64,000 bases of DNA, from NCBI GenBank assembly GCA_024760905.1, contig CM045733.1:37361001-37425000 (forward strand). Direction: 5' to 3'. Below the pieces are notes generated by a model. The model was not told where the DNA came from, made no database searches, and saw only the letters and a program-made list of their open reading frames with translations. Position numbers and translations under genes: made by a program. The DNA is from Plotosus lineatus. Lineage: Eukaryota > Chordata > Actinopteri > Siluriformes > Plotosidae. Below are positions 1 to 46,109 of the stretch, piece by piece. Every line of letters starts with the position of its first letter. Position 1 is the first letter of the stretch.

Positions 1-35946
<35,946 letters not shown>

Positions 35947-36960
35947 CTGAAACAGAGAGAACACCAGATCGAAGAGCTGAAAGGAGAGAGCAGTGGTTAA
36001 GTGTGGGGGCACATCTGACACTCTACCTGAGCTTATAAAGCCAGTTAATACTTGTGAAGAAGGTGTGTCCAATACCCTGCGTCACACTCCCTCCCACTAT
36101 TACTGTAGAGTCTAACCACAGTCTTATCCTTAATACTGCTTTCACAGTCACTGTACAGCAGAGGAAAACTTACTCCTGACTCCACTACGAAACTAACTGA
36201 TATTCAGTACAATATACACACACACAGGTTTCTGTTTTCTTCTGTTGACATTTCACACATAATTGTTTAAGTTCAGCTTGTAGATTTAGCAAAGGGAACA
36301 TATACACACACGCTCGCACCCAGACGCTCACACGCCATTCTGAGCTTGGTGTGATAGGGATCCTGTATCTGACAGGTCTGCTAATAGCCTCTTCTCAAAC
36401 GCACAGAAGTTAACATATACATGATCACAACCAAGCACTGATGTTTCATAGAAAAACAACAATGGATTACAACATTTAGATGGTATGTTGAAATATAAAA
36501 ACATTTATTTGTTGAAAATATTTTATCTGTATTGCACTAAAAACAGTACAGCACTTGAGCTCACATTTACCCTCATGTATTGTAGTGTTTATTCAACATA
36601 AATTTGATTCCTGCAACACATTTAAAGATAGAGATGCATTTGTAGAGTGTACGGTGTCTCTACCCCTCAGCATAGATAATTTTGCAACTACAACTGGTTT
36701 TAATTACCCATGCGCTTAGTTTAAGATATGTTGCATCATACATGGACGTGATCAAATTAGCTTAAAAAAATTAACTTATATCCTCGTTTGAAGGTTTTCC
36801 GAGATGGCCAGGTGCTGGCATTAGAGGGTTGTTCAAGGTCAAAGGTAATTATCGCATTCAAAAGTCCATATGGCGTTCTATTTGAATCCATGGTAAAGGC
36901 ATGATTATTGACATTTCTATCAAAGTTACAGTGGCTCCAATATTAAAAAACCATGAGGCA
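35947..36960. other. Upstream flank or first intron of phtf2, no gene seen
   Basis: This should lie within the 5' UTR intron of phtf2 or its promoter side. No CpG-rich promoter, 5' exon or element end was recognised. A short (AC)n occurs near 36217-36226. Confidence 0.4.
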
Positions 36961-37003
36961 CTGAAGCCACATAAATTGAAGCGTGAAGTTGCGAGGGATC
37001 CCC

Positions 37004-37005
<2 letters not shown>
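36930..37005. mobile_element. One end of a CTCGCTACTTCGCG-type MITE
   Basis: AACCATGAGGCACTGAAGCC then AATTGAAGCGTGAAGTTGCG and AGGGATCCCCG. The same end recurs at 42078-42134 and inverted at 37492-37530 (GGGGATCCCTCGCTACTTCG). Its partner end is not clear. It runs straight into (TA)n. Confidence 0.5.

Positions 37006-37071
<66 letters not shown>
37006..37071. repeat. (TA)n microsatellite at a MITE border
   Basis: About 31 TA units directly after a MITE terminus. Target TA dinucleotides may have seeded it. Similar tracts are at 38109-38153, 41892-41924 and 42132-42190. Confidence 0.95.
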
Positions 37072-37072
<1 letters not shown>

Positions 37073-37100
37073 TACACATATATACATACACATACACACA

Positions 37101-37457
37101 CAGTGGTAACTCACTTTATGAAATTAACCCGTTCCAGAAGTGGTTTCTTAACCTGGATTTTTCATAAATTGAACCACGTTTTACATGTAAAACGCGTGAT
37201 TCGTTCCAAGGCCCCCAATACTACCCCCTAAACCCTTTAAAAATTATACAAGTATACCTTTTAAGTCCTCCTTCTGCTTCAATATCATACCGATGATAGA
37301 CGGGTTTGGCCATATTCCTTTGCATTGTTTGAATTTTTGAGATGGTGCTTTCATAATGTGAACTTGTTTCATATACAGAGACAAAAATTTTAGGAAAATG
37401 TGTTTCATAACCTGGATTTTTAGTTTGTTGGGACTTACGCAAGGTGAGGTACCATTG
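37101..37457. mobile_element. CAGTGGTA MITE, uninterrupted copy
   Basis: Ends CAGTGGTAACTCACTTTATG and GCAAGGTGAGGTACCATTG. Internal GTTCCAGAAGTGGTTTC, TTTTACATGTAAAACGCGTG and TAGACGGGTTTGGCCATATT match the element split by the RTE LINE at 7295-12598. It is 357 bp. Confidence 0.8.
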
Positions 37458-37489
37458 AGTGTATGTATTATATACACACACACACACAT

Positions 37490-37675
37490 ACATGGGGATC
37501 CCTCGCTACTTCGCGCTTCAGTAGACACAAGTCGCATTACAACTGCGCATGTGCGGGGAACATGACCCAACAGCTGATCCGAGGGTCACTACGACCAAAC
37601 TTTATTGCAGCCACTTGCTGTTTTGCAAATTTTTTCTTTTGTTGAGTCTTTCGTTAGGTGAGGTACCACTGTGTG
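37490..37675. mobile_element. Fragments of two MITE families
   Basis: GGGGATCCCTCGCTACTTCG at 37493 opens a CTCGCTACTTCGCG-type piece. At 37645-37672 TCTTTCGTTAGGTGAGGTAC then CACTG is a solo CAGTGGTA-type end. Both are partial. Confidence 0.55.
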
Positions 37676-37737
37676 TGTGTGTATATATTGTGTATATATA
37701 TATTACATACATACATATACACACACACACAAACATA

Positions 37738-37860
37738 CAGACGCTCCCCGACTTACGTTCATCCATTTTTTTTTTTTTAAAGTCCAATTTACTTACCTAC
37801 GTAGTACACTGACGTAATGACGCTGCATTCATTGTTTACAAACTACAGACTGAGTGTGTG
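37738..37860. mobile_element. CAGACGCTCCC-type MITE, partial
   Basis: Starts CAGACGCTCCCCGACTTACG after TA, and continues with TACCTACGTAGTACACTGAC and AATGACGCTGCATTCATTGT. The copy at 50128 shares both. The far end dissolves into (GT)n. Confidence 0.6.
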
Positions 37861-37893
37861 TGTGTGTGTATGTATATATATCACACACACACA

Positions 37894-38105
37894 CAAGTCC
37901 TTCTGAAAAAATTATCATATTGTGATAAAGTTAATTATTTTCTGAAATGTATTGATAAAAATTAAACTTTCATATACTTTAGATTCATTGCAGACCAACT
38001 GAAATAATATTTCAGGTCTTGTATTGTTTTAATACTGGTGATTTTGGCAGACAGCTCATGAAAACCAAAAATCCCTATCTGAAAAAATTAGCATATTTCA
38101 TCTGA

Positions 38106-38156
<51 letters not shown>

Positions 38157-39397
38157 TTTTTTAAAATACAAAAAATACAAAAAAGCAAATCAGTGTGTGG
38201 CACTGCTGAGGTGTTATGGAGGCCCAGGATGCTTCGATAGCGGCCTTAAGCTCATCCACAGTGTTGGGTCTGGTGTTTCTCAACTTTCTCTTCACAATAT
38301 CCCACAGATTCTCTATGGGGTTCAGGTCAGGAGAGTTGGCAGGCTAATTGAGCACAGTAATACCATGGTCAGTAAACCATTTACCAGTGGTTTTGGCATT
38401 GTGAGCAGGTGCCAGGACGTGCTGAAAAATGAAATCTTCATGCTTCCATCTGCTGAAAAGCTTTATGAAAATGAAGTGCTCCAAAATCTCCTGATAGCTA
38501 GCTGCATTGACCCTGCCCTTGATAAAACACAGTGGACCAACACCAGAAGCTGACATGGCACCCCAGACCATCACTGACTGTGAGTACTTGACACTGGTCT
38601 TCGGGCATTTTGGCATTTCCTTCTCCCCAGTCCAGACTCTGGCACCTTGGTTTCCGAAGGACATGCGAAATTTGCTTTCATCCGAAAAAAGTACTTTGGA
38701 CCACTGAGCAACAGTCCAGTGCTGCTTCTCTGAAGCCCAGGTCAGGCGCTTCTGCCGCTGTTTTTGCTTCAAAAGTGGCTTGACCTGGGGAATGTGGCAC
38801 CTGTAGCCTAGTCCACTGCTTCCACAGGTCTCCCAAGGTCTGGAATCGGCCCTTCTCCACAATCTTCCTCAGGGTCCGGTCACCTCTTCTGGTTGTGCAG
38901 CGCTTTCTGCTACACTTTTTCCTTCCCACAGACGTCCCACTGAGGTGCCTTGATACAGCACTCTGGGAACAGCCTATTCGCTCAGAGATTTCTTTCTGTC
39001 TTACCCTCTTGCTTGAGGGTGTCAATGATGGCCTTCTGGACAGCATCCAGGTCGGCAGTCTTACCCATGATTGCGGTTTTGAGGAATGAACCAGGCTGGG
39101 AGTTTTTAAATGGCTCAGGAATCTTTTGCAGGTGTTTAGAGTTAATTTGTTGATTCAGATGATTAGGTTAATAGCTCGTTTAGACTACCTTTTCATGATA
39201 TGCTAATTTTTTGAGATAGGAATTTTGGGTTTTCATGAGCTGTATGCCAAACTCATCAGTATTAAACCAATAAAAGACCTGACATATTTGAGTTGGTGTG
39301 CAATGAATCTAAAATATATGAACATTTCATTTTTATCAGTACATTACAGAAAATAATGAACTTTATCACAATATGCTAATTTTTTGAGAAGGACTAG
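37894..39397 (-). mobile_element. Tc1-like transposon, copy 4
   Basis: Right end GAGAAGGACTAG followed by TA (39398-39399). The left end AAGTCCTTCTGAAAAAATTA has lost the exact CTAG and borders (AC)n. A (TA)n tract at 38109-38153 has grown inside, next to the inner repeat, and the transposase stop region is deleted there. The transposase is on minus. Confidence 0.9.
38187..39068 (-). pseudogene. Tc1 transposase, copy 4, broken
   Basis: Start at 39068. It then has a 4-bp loss near 38997 in QKEISERIGCSQSAVSRHLS, the shared deletion after KQWT at about 38811, and PQVKPLLKQKQRQKRLTWA. The segment at 38439-38473 is inverted exactly as in copy 1, giving FIFIKLFSRWKH. It is truncated after the DELKAAIEAS region. 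Confidence 0.9.
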
Positions 39398-39405
39398 TAT
39401 CTATA

Positions 39406-40012
39406 CAGTCGGCCCTCAAATTACGAAGACCCCTGTGCACGAAATCCCCGGATTACAAAAAACATTTTCCCGAGTTTCCGTCCCCAAGATACGAAACAAC
39501 CCCCTCTTACGAAAAGAAATTCAAAATTCAAACGCGCAAATCACAATTTCACACAACACACGAGTTGCTCTCTCATTGGCTGTCTCTCAACATCCCGCCC
39601 TGCTGGCCTCTCAGATGGAGACAGAAGGAAACTTCACTCTTATGTGTGTGTGTGTTGTTAAAAAATGTTTAATAAATAAATGTTAATAAAATGGTTTAAT
39701 CCGTTAATAAAATGTTTAAATGGTTTAATAAATAATTTGTTTACTTTTAACACATTTCATACAAAATTGGTGTACTTTTATCATTTTTAAATGGTTTATG
39801 GGGTTTATCCAGTCCAAAGACTGGAGCCTTGGAACAAATTCAGCGTTTAACATGCAAGATGCGACCCCTACTTACGAAATGGGCTCTGGAACGGGTTAAT
39901 TTCATAAGTTGGGGACCGACTGTGTACAAATTTGGCGTTTAACATGCAAGATGCGACCCCTACTTACGAAATGGGCTCTGGAACGGATTGATTTCGTAAA
40001 TTGGGGGCCGAC

Positions 40013-40014
<2 letters not shown>
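39406..40014. mobile_element. Tigger-like MITE with duplicated 3' end
   Basis: Left end CAGTCGGCCCTCAAATTACG after TA. Right end TTGGGGGCCGACTG at 40014, with another complete right end (TTGGGGACCGACTG) at 39922. The last 92 bp occur twice in tandem. Related to the element at 24021-25232. A (GT)n tract follows at 40015-40038. Confidence 0.75.
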
Positions 40015-40043
<29 letters not shown>

Positions 40044-40045
40044 CA

Positions 40046-40341
40046 GTTATATAGCGTGCTACCCTTGTGTTAAGACGTCGTCTCTGTGATCTTTGTGTTT
40101 ACACTGTTTTGCGGACTTTTGGAACCGGAAGCAAATATGGTTGGTCAGAAGTGTAAGCCTACTAGCATGGTTGCAAGTCTCATATACAGAGATGAATTAA
40201 CCATCTGCTCAGATTGGCACAATCTACCATGCATACTCAGTTAAGCAAAGAGAGTTGTAATATGAATGAAAACCTGAATGCACAAATTACAGAACAATTA
40301 CAGATATTTATTATCTTTTAGCAGAATCCTAAGAGTGTATA
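40046..40341 (+). mobile_element. Repeat X, copy A, outer part
   Basis: Begins GTTATATAGCGTGCTACCCT and runs inward through ATATGGTTGGTCAGAAGTGT and AGCCTACTAGCATGG to AATCCTAAGAGTGTATA. The same sequence occurs at 53781 (plus) and reversed at 63735-64000. Position 40342 is a Tigger-like insertion at a TA within X. X has an AATAAA in its inner part and could be a solo LTR, but the family is not identified. Confidence 0.75.
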
Positions 40342-40742
40342 CAGTAAAACCTCCGCTGACGAACGCTTAAGCTCACGAACTTTTCGCCTCAAGAACATTA
40401 AATTTGCGAGCATATAGTCTCTGCTGACAAACTAGTTTTCGGCGGACGAATCAAACCACGCGGTCGAACAGCGCCACGGTGGCGGCCACGAGAAGCTGAC
40501 GCACGCTCATGGCGTCACAGTTCGTCACCCCCTTTCTTTGAATGCGGAAGTGGTTTGTGTTTGCTAGACATTTTGGACCATATTGAGTGTACTTTTGCTA
40601 TTATGGGACCGAAAAAGACCCCACCACAGGCGGAGATCATTGAAAAACACGAACGAGGTGTGCGTTTGTGTGACTTAGCGTCCCAGTACCAGTACGCTAA
40701 GTCTACCATTGCTCCCATCCTTAAGAACAAGGAAGCTATTAT
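40342..40742 (+). mobile_element. Tigger-like element, truncated copy
   Basis: Starts CAGTAAAACCTCCGCTGACG after TA. It carries a reading frame MGPKKTPPQAEIIEKHERGV and LASQYQYAKSTIAPILKNKE, the N-terminal helix-turn-helix of Tigger/TIGD-type transposases. At 40742 it breaks into the 3' end of another MITE. It is almost identical, in inverse orientation, to 41489-41889. Confidence 0.8.
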
Positions 40743-40901
40743 CATTTTTAAAGGGTTTATGGGGTTTATGCAGTCCATAGACAAGAGCCTTGGAACGAAT
40801 TAGGCGTTGAACATGTAAAATGCGACCCCTACTTACGAAACCCCTGCTATACGAAATGGGCTTTGGAACGGATTAATTTTGTAAGTTGGGGGCCGATTGT
40901 A
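40743..40901. mobile_element. 3' end of a CAGTCGGCCC MITE
   Basis: GGAACGAATTAGGCGTTGAA, then GGAACGGATTAATTTTGTAA and GTTGGGGGCCGATTG, matching the right ends at 25232 and 40014. It is joined directly to the truncated Tigger-like copy. Confidence 0.75.
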
Positions 40902-41117
40902 CTTGCAAAAGCAGTGTACTTGCTGTGGGTTATACAGACTTCTGGTCTTTCAAGTGCACAAGGGTGCCATTGAACTCGTTTCGAACACAGCCTGCACTGA
41001 TGTGAATCCCAGCAAAGCGGAGAGTTCTTTCCTTTCTGTAAGTAAGTAAACTTTATTCAAGAGATGCATACAAAGAACAAGTACAAATCCTAATGTATAT
41101 TAATATAAAAACAAGTA
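40902..41117 (-). mobile_element. Repeat X, copy A, inner part (inverted relative to its outer part)
   Basis: ACTTGCAAAAGCAGTGTACT (one to two minisatellite units) followed by TGCTGTGGGTTATACAGACT, AGTGCACAAGGGTGCC and AAACTTTATTCAAGAGATGC. It is colinear with 63551-63730. The outer part at 40046-40341 runs the other way, so copy A is rearranged. Confidence 0.8.
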
Positions 41118-41889
41118 CAGTGATACCTCTGCTCACGAACATAATTGGTTCCCAGAAAGTGTGTGTAATGCAAAAAGTTCGTCTTCCGAACATTTATTTC
41201 CCATAAGAAACCATTAAAATGAGAATAATCCGTTCCCAGGTCCCCATAAAACATAACTTTCTACTAAATAAGCCTTAAACCTACACAAAAATATACCTTA
41301 TTTTATGTATAATAAATGTGCTATTGTATTGTAATTAAATAAATAAACTGTACTGTATAATAAAGTCGTTTTATTTACCTTTGTGATGGTAGTTGATGGC
41401 TTGATGGAATGGAGTGGGAGGAGGAGAGAGGGAGGGACTTACTGTTTGGAAGGAGAGTTTGGAAACACCCTTAGCCACACACGCACCCTTAATAGCTTCC
41501 TTGTTCTTAAGGATGGGAGCAATGGTAGACTTAGCGTACTGGTACTGGGACGCTGAGTCACACAAACGCACACCTCGTTCGTGTTTTTCAATGATCTCCG
41601 CCTGTGGTGGGGTCTTTTTTGGTCCCATAATAGCAAAAGTACACTCAGTATGGTCCAAAATGTCTAGCAAACACAAACCACTTCCGCATTCAAAGAAAGG
41701 AGGTGACGAACTGTGACGCCATGAGCGTGCGTCAGCTTCTCGTGGCCGCCACCGTGGCGCTGTTCGACCGCGTGGTTTGATTCGTCCGCCGAAAACTAGT
41801 TCGTCAGCAGAGACTATATGCTCGCAAATTTAATGTTCTTGAGGCGAAAAGTTCGTGAGCTTAAGCGTTCGTCAGCGGAGGTTTTACTG
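41118..41889 (-). mobile_element. Tigger-like element, complete non-autonomous copy
   Basis: TA-flanked (41116-41117, 41890-41891), with ends CAGTGATACCTCTGCTCACG and CGTCAGCGGAGGTTTTACTG. The minus strand encodes MGPKKTPPQAEIIEKHERGV...KNKEAIKGACVAKGVSKLSF (41371-41639), then leaves the transposase homology at an internal deletion. It is 772 bp with no DDE domain. Confidence 0.85.
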
Positions 41890-41926
<37 letters not shown>

Positions 41927-42077
41927 ATCACGTTTGGGTTGGTTTTTTTGTTGTTTGTTTGGGGGTTTTTTTTTTTTTGCACAATTGGCCTTGTTTTGTG
42001 GCATTTTCCGAAACTTTTTTCCCCCTATTCTTCCTTAATTTCCTTATTTTTTTTAATTCGATGAATATTTTATTTAA

Positions 42078-42129
42078 AAACCATGATGCACTGAAGTCGT
42101 ATAAATTGAAGTGCAAAGTAGCGAGGGGT

Positions 42130-42190
<61 letters not shown>
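42078..42190. repeat. MITE end plus (TA)n microsatellite
   Basis: AACCATGATGCACTGAAGTC and GAAGTGCAAAGTAGCGAGGG repeat the end seen at 36950-37000. (TA)n runs 42132-42190, then (CA)n. A (TA)n tract also lies at 41894-41924. Confidence 0.75.
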
Positions 42191-42202
<12 letters not shown>

Positions 42203-42289
42203 TACATACACACACACACGTGCATGTTATCATTCCTATTATCACTTATGTTTATGGAATAAAGAAATGAGGTGTTGCTGTGCCCCAAT

Positions 42290-42640
42290 CTTTCTGAGAA
42301 AAGATCTTGGCAGATGTAATAATACATGGTCGTTTTACTATTTTTTCCATTTCTCAATTCTCCACATAAGGCAGGTCAGTCCAATACTCGCAGACTCTTC
42401 TTCCTCAGCCACAACTTTGGAATGTGAACAGAATGTGGTTTTGTATCTTGTTGAAATACTCATGCATGTCCTTGGAAAAGAAGCTGCTTTAAAATTTCCA
42501 AGTACTTTCCTTCGTTAATACACCACAAAAGAGTCCATTTATCAAAGGCACTATTACAAACCCCACACACCCAGAATTTTGGATGGTCCTGTTTGTCCAC
42601 AGAAGTGTACAGTTAACATAACTAAAACATTTGGCAAATC
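42290..42640. other. Possible DNA-transposon relic
   Basis: GTCCAATACTCGCAGACTCT, AGAATGTGGTTTTGTATCTT and GAAATACTCATGCATGTCCT resemble the reverse strand of a transposase-bearing repeat I have met in several fish genomes. I cannot name the superfamily or read a protein. Confidence 0.3.
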
Positions 42641-42825
42641 AAGGCAATTACTTTGAAGGTTTTATTGTACATTCAGGATAACGTTGCATTTTAATGCCTA
42701 TAATTTTATTAAATCTTTTTTACTCTTGGAAGTATTTTTATACTAATCAAATTTGACTTTATTTAATTCATGGTGGGGGGGGTTATCACTAATTTTGGTG
42801 TGTTGTGGTTTGTTTTTTGGACAGT

Positions 42826-43090
42826 GGTGGCTTAGTGGTTAATGCAGTTCTCCTCAAATAGTAGGGCAGGCCCCCCTCGGGAGACACAGTATGATGCGGG
42901 GCGGGGGGAGATGCCATGGGGAGCACGTATGACCCCAGGGAACATGCTTTTCTGGAATTGTGTATGAGAATTAAGTGCAATCGCACCTCCGCTCCACTAG
43001 TTGGCAGTGGCGCTCTCAAGGTCGTGCTATGGTGTAGTGGTTTTTCGCAGAGCAAACGATATGAAGTGCAGTAAACAACCCCTGAAGAAA
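42826..43090. repeat. SINE-like segment and a dispersed 140-bp block
   Basis: ACAGTGGTGGCTTAGTGGTT looks like a tRNA-like head. From 42940, AGTTGGCAGTGGCGCTCTCA and GAGCAAACGATATGAAGTGC match the interior of the MITE at 6066-6667. Confidence 0.45.
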
Positions 43091-43439
43091 CAACACGGAA
43101 ATTTTTCAAACAGAAAGGAAGAGAAAGGTCGAGAGAGCCAGAGATACTAAGCCATAAATAAGTTGGAGTTTAAATAAGGATGTTTTGCTTTTTTTTTAAT
43201 TTCAGGCACATTGGTGCACTTTAAATCTTTTTCTGTTACAGATTAAAAAACAATGTTAATGAAGTTTTCCTTTATTGCAAGTTGAACTATATTTCTTTTT
43301 TTGTTTTTAATGTTAATAAAGATACAATATTATGCAGAGGTGTACTAATAATTTTATAGACAAACAATACTATTTATAATCGCTTGCGGGGCGATGGGGG
43401 TGCATGAAATGTTTTTTCTTTCTGGGGGGAGGGCACAGA

Positions 43440-43632
43440 AAATAATTGAGAAGCACTGGGTTAATTCAATGTGTTGCTAATGTGAAGGTCAGCAGTTGAA
43501 TTCTCACTGTCACGACTCTTGGGCCCTTGACCAAGGCCCTTCAACCTCAATTGCTTAAGTTGTATATAAAAAAAATAATAATAATTGTACGTCGCTCTGG
43601 ATAAGAGCACCTGCCAAATACTGTAAATGTAA
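43440..43632 (+). repeat. SINE relic with the common fish SINE tail
   Basis: GAAGGTCAGCAGTTGAATTC (B-box-like), GGGCCCTTGACCAAGGCCCT and GTCGCTCTGGATAAGAGCAC then CTGCCAAATACTGTAAATGT. This tail is shared by many teleost SINEs. Confidence 0.65.
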
Positions 43633-44406
43633 AAAAATAATCTGTACTAGCAGTAGCATTGGAAAGAAATTTCTTCTAATCTTTACAGCTTCTTAAATAT
43701 AAAATTCCCGTTTTGCCTGAACAAAAGTCTTGCCGCAAAAACTTGATTTCACTTTCAGAACTATATTTATTACAGAAAAATAATTAAGTGGCCTTGTTTA
43801 TAAATAAATACATAATGTTGTAGAAAATATAACATCACATTGACAAATTAAAAGCATCACTTAAGGTCACTAGTGCCTCTACAAACATGGCCATGATCAT
43901 ACCGGACTCTCAGGTGCTTGTCATGATGAATAATTATCATATGAAAAAGAATCGAACATCTTCAAATTACAAAATAATTAAAATCTGTAAAATCTGTATA
44001 AAAATGCTTGAGGCCCAAGACACTTGTAATCCATTTTAATACATAAGTAAGCTATTTTTGTAGGCCAATTCGTTCATTAAAAGGTCAGAAAACAGTCCGT
44101 TTTCAACCTTATAGTGAGAAATCTAAGCCACCTGAGGTTTGAAACATAATGGGAAGCAATAATCTGTTGATATTGGTGTCGTAACGTTCCCACCCATCTT
44201 ACATAGCTTTGTGATACCCAGGTACCGGAGTTGATCTTAAACCATCATGTTGCACTTTCATACATAACTAGTTCTTCGGTGAACTCTTGGTCCATCAATT
44301 TTCTTGATGGTCAGTAACAACACTGGTAGCATAGCAATATGATACTGAATTCATCTTAAATCATTTTTTAAATGTTCTCTAATCAAAGTTTCCATGTGTT
44401 AGGACC
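43633..44406. other. No gene seen
   Basis: AT-rich sequence left of the BEL/Pao fragment. It may hold further decayed retrotransposon sequence, but no protein similarity could be read. Confidence 0.4.
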
Positions 44407-44862
44407 TTGGTAAGCACATCATGGTGTTCTAACTGTGTCTTGGACAGGACCCGTATAGTGACAATTGCAACAAATATGTTTGGAGGATGCCTCTTAAAAT
44501 TCGGAGTGAAATCCAGTGAAACTTATCCAATACTTGGTCCCGGTAAACTCCATATTGCTACACTGATGATCAGATTCATAAACAAGAACGGTCAACACCA
44601 ACGGCAACACTTCACTGAAGGTGCAATCAGAGCAGCTGGGTTTTGGTTACATGGAGGACAGCGAGCTATTAGCAGCAAACTATTCAACCACGTGACCTGT
44701 CATAAGCAACGTGGCATGGGTAAAAAAAAAAAAAAAACAAAAGAAGAAAGATCTACCCATCATCGCCTCAGCACTGATCCCCCTGTAATTTGTGTCAGGT
44801 TGTTTGGACCTTGGTCTTTTACTTCCTCGAGACCCAGAAGAAGCCAGATAAACAGTAAGTAG
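44407..44862 (+). pseudogene. BEL/Pao retrotransposon integrase fragment
   Basis: PGKLHIATLMIRFINKN, then GQHQRQHFTEGAIRAAGFWL, GGQRAISSKLFNHVTCHKQR and LSTDPPVICVRLFGPWSFTS correspond to the zinc-binding and start-of-catalytic region of BEL/Pao integrases (HxGxHxTEGAIRxAGFW, CVTCxKxRG, PPFxxVGxDxFGPW). The catalytic Asp has become Arg/Leu and a poly-A tract interrupts the frame. No LTRs, gag or RT were seen nearby. Confidence 0.75.
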
Positions 44863-46100
44863 TATTACACATCAAAGTATTAGAGTCAGTGGATACTTCC
44901 TGCTTCATCAATACCTTGATGGGTTTTTTTTCTCCTATTTCATAAGAGCGTGCAAATAAATTCACACACACGGCTCTCACAAAAACAACAGACAGGTTGA
45001 GAAGGAATCCACAGAATGCCACTACATGCCTCACACATGGCTGGTACGTGGGAGAATAAGATTAAGGTTATTTGTAACATCCCAGATGCTATGCTCCTCA
45101 AACATTGAACAACACAGAACCCTAACTCATGAAGCCCTCTCAGCATTGCTAGCAGAGGTAATAAATATTGAGGTCAGCAGTGTCTGATGGGTGTAATTCA
45201 GTTTCATCGTTATACTCTCATCATTTCTAACATGACTCACCTTAACATCCTCATATTCTACACAAACACACACATACAGTCTTTCTCTGGATGCGAGAGT
45301 GTAGCCCTTCGAAAAGTGTCTTTTATATTCAGACAGATGAGAGCTACAGATGAGTAATGGAGTTACAGCAGGTTGTATGAGCTGTCTGTCTGGTTGTGTT
45401 TTATAACCACTGCTGGGAATCAACAAACAACTATTTCCAGGGAGACATCACACCTAGATCATCAGGTTCAAAATAGATACACGCGCACGCACACACACTT
45501 CACACTCACTGTCTTCCTGTTTTCATTCTCAACTTCAGACACAGAATGGAAAGCATGGGGACAATGGTAGTGATCCGTTGCCAACAAATTGTTGAGATAA
45601 TCCCAACGACTCATGAATAATAAATACAAACATCAAATTTATTTGTTTTATCCTACACTACAGATCAGATTGAAATCAGGCAATAACTTAAAAACTCAAA
45701 CTATGAACTATTTTGACTACATATCTACGAAGTATATTGAACAATACGAAAACTGTGAAAAACGTTTCTGAAGCAATTTCAAGAACCCAAGATCCGTCTA
45801 CAAAGTCAACACTAGGTTGAAAAATAGACCAGAGGGGTCCAGACACTTCCGCCGAAAGAACCATTTCAAAATATGCCAATGTAGAATAAGCCCCAGCTTA
45901 GCCCAATCACAAATAAATGTTAAAAAGCAGTTAAAGATTACTGACACACAAATTGTACCCTAATAGCACTTAAGAGTAGTGAACAAGCCGAGAAAGTTTG
46001 AAAGCCCATGCTTTCAAGTAAAATCTGGAAACCTACAACATTAATTACATGGTCTATAAATAACATTATCAATTTTTTATTTATTTATTTATTTTTGAAG
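44863..46100. other. No gene seen
   Basis: Unremarkable sequence with a few short CA tracts (45265-45278, 45480-45500). No exon or element was recognised. Confidence 0.4.
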
Positions 46101-46109
46101 GAACAAAGT

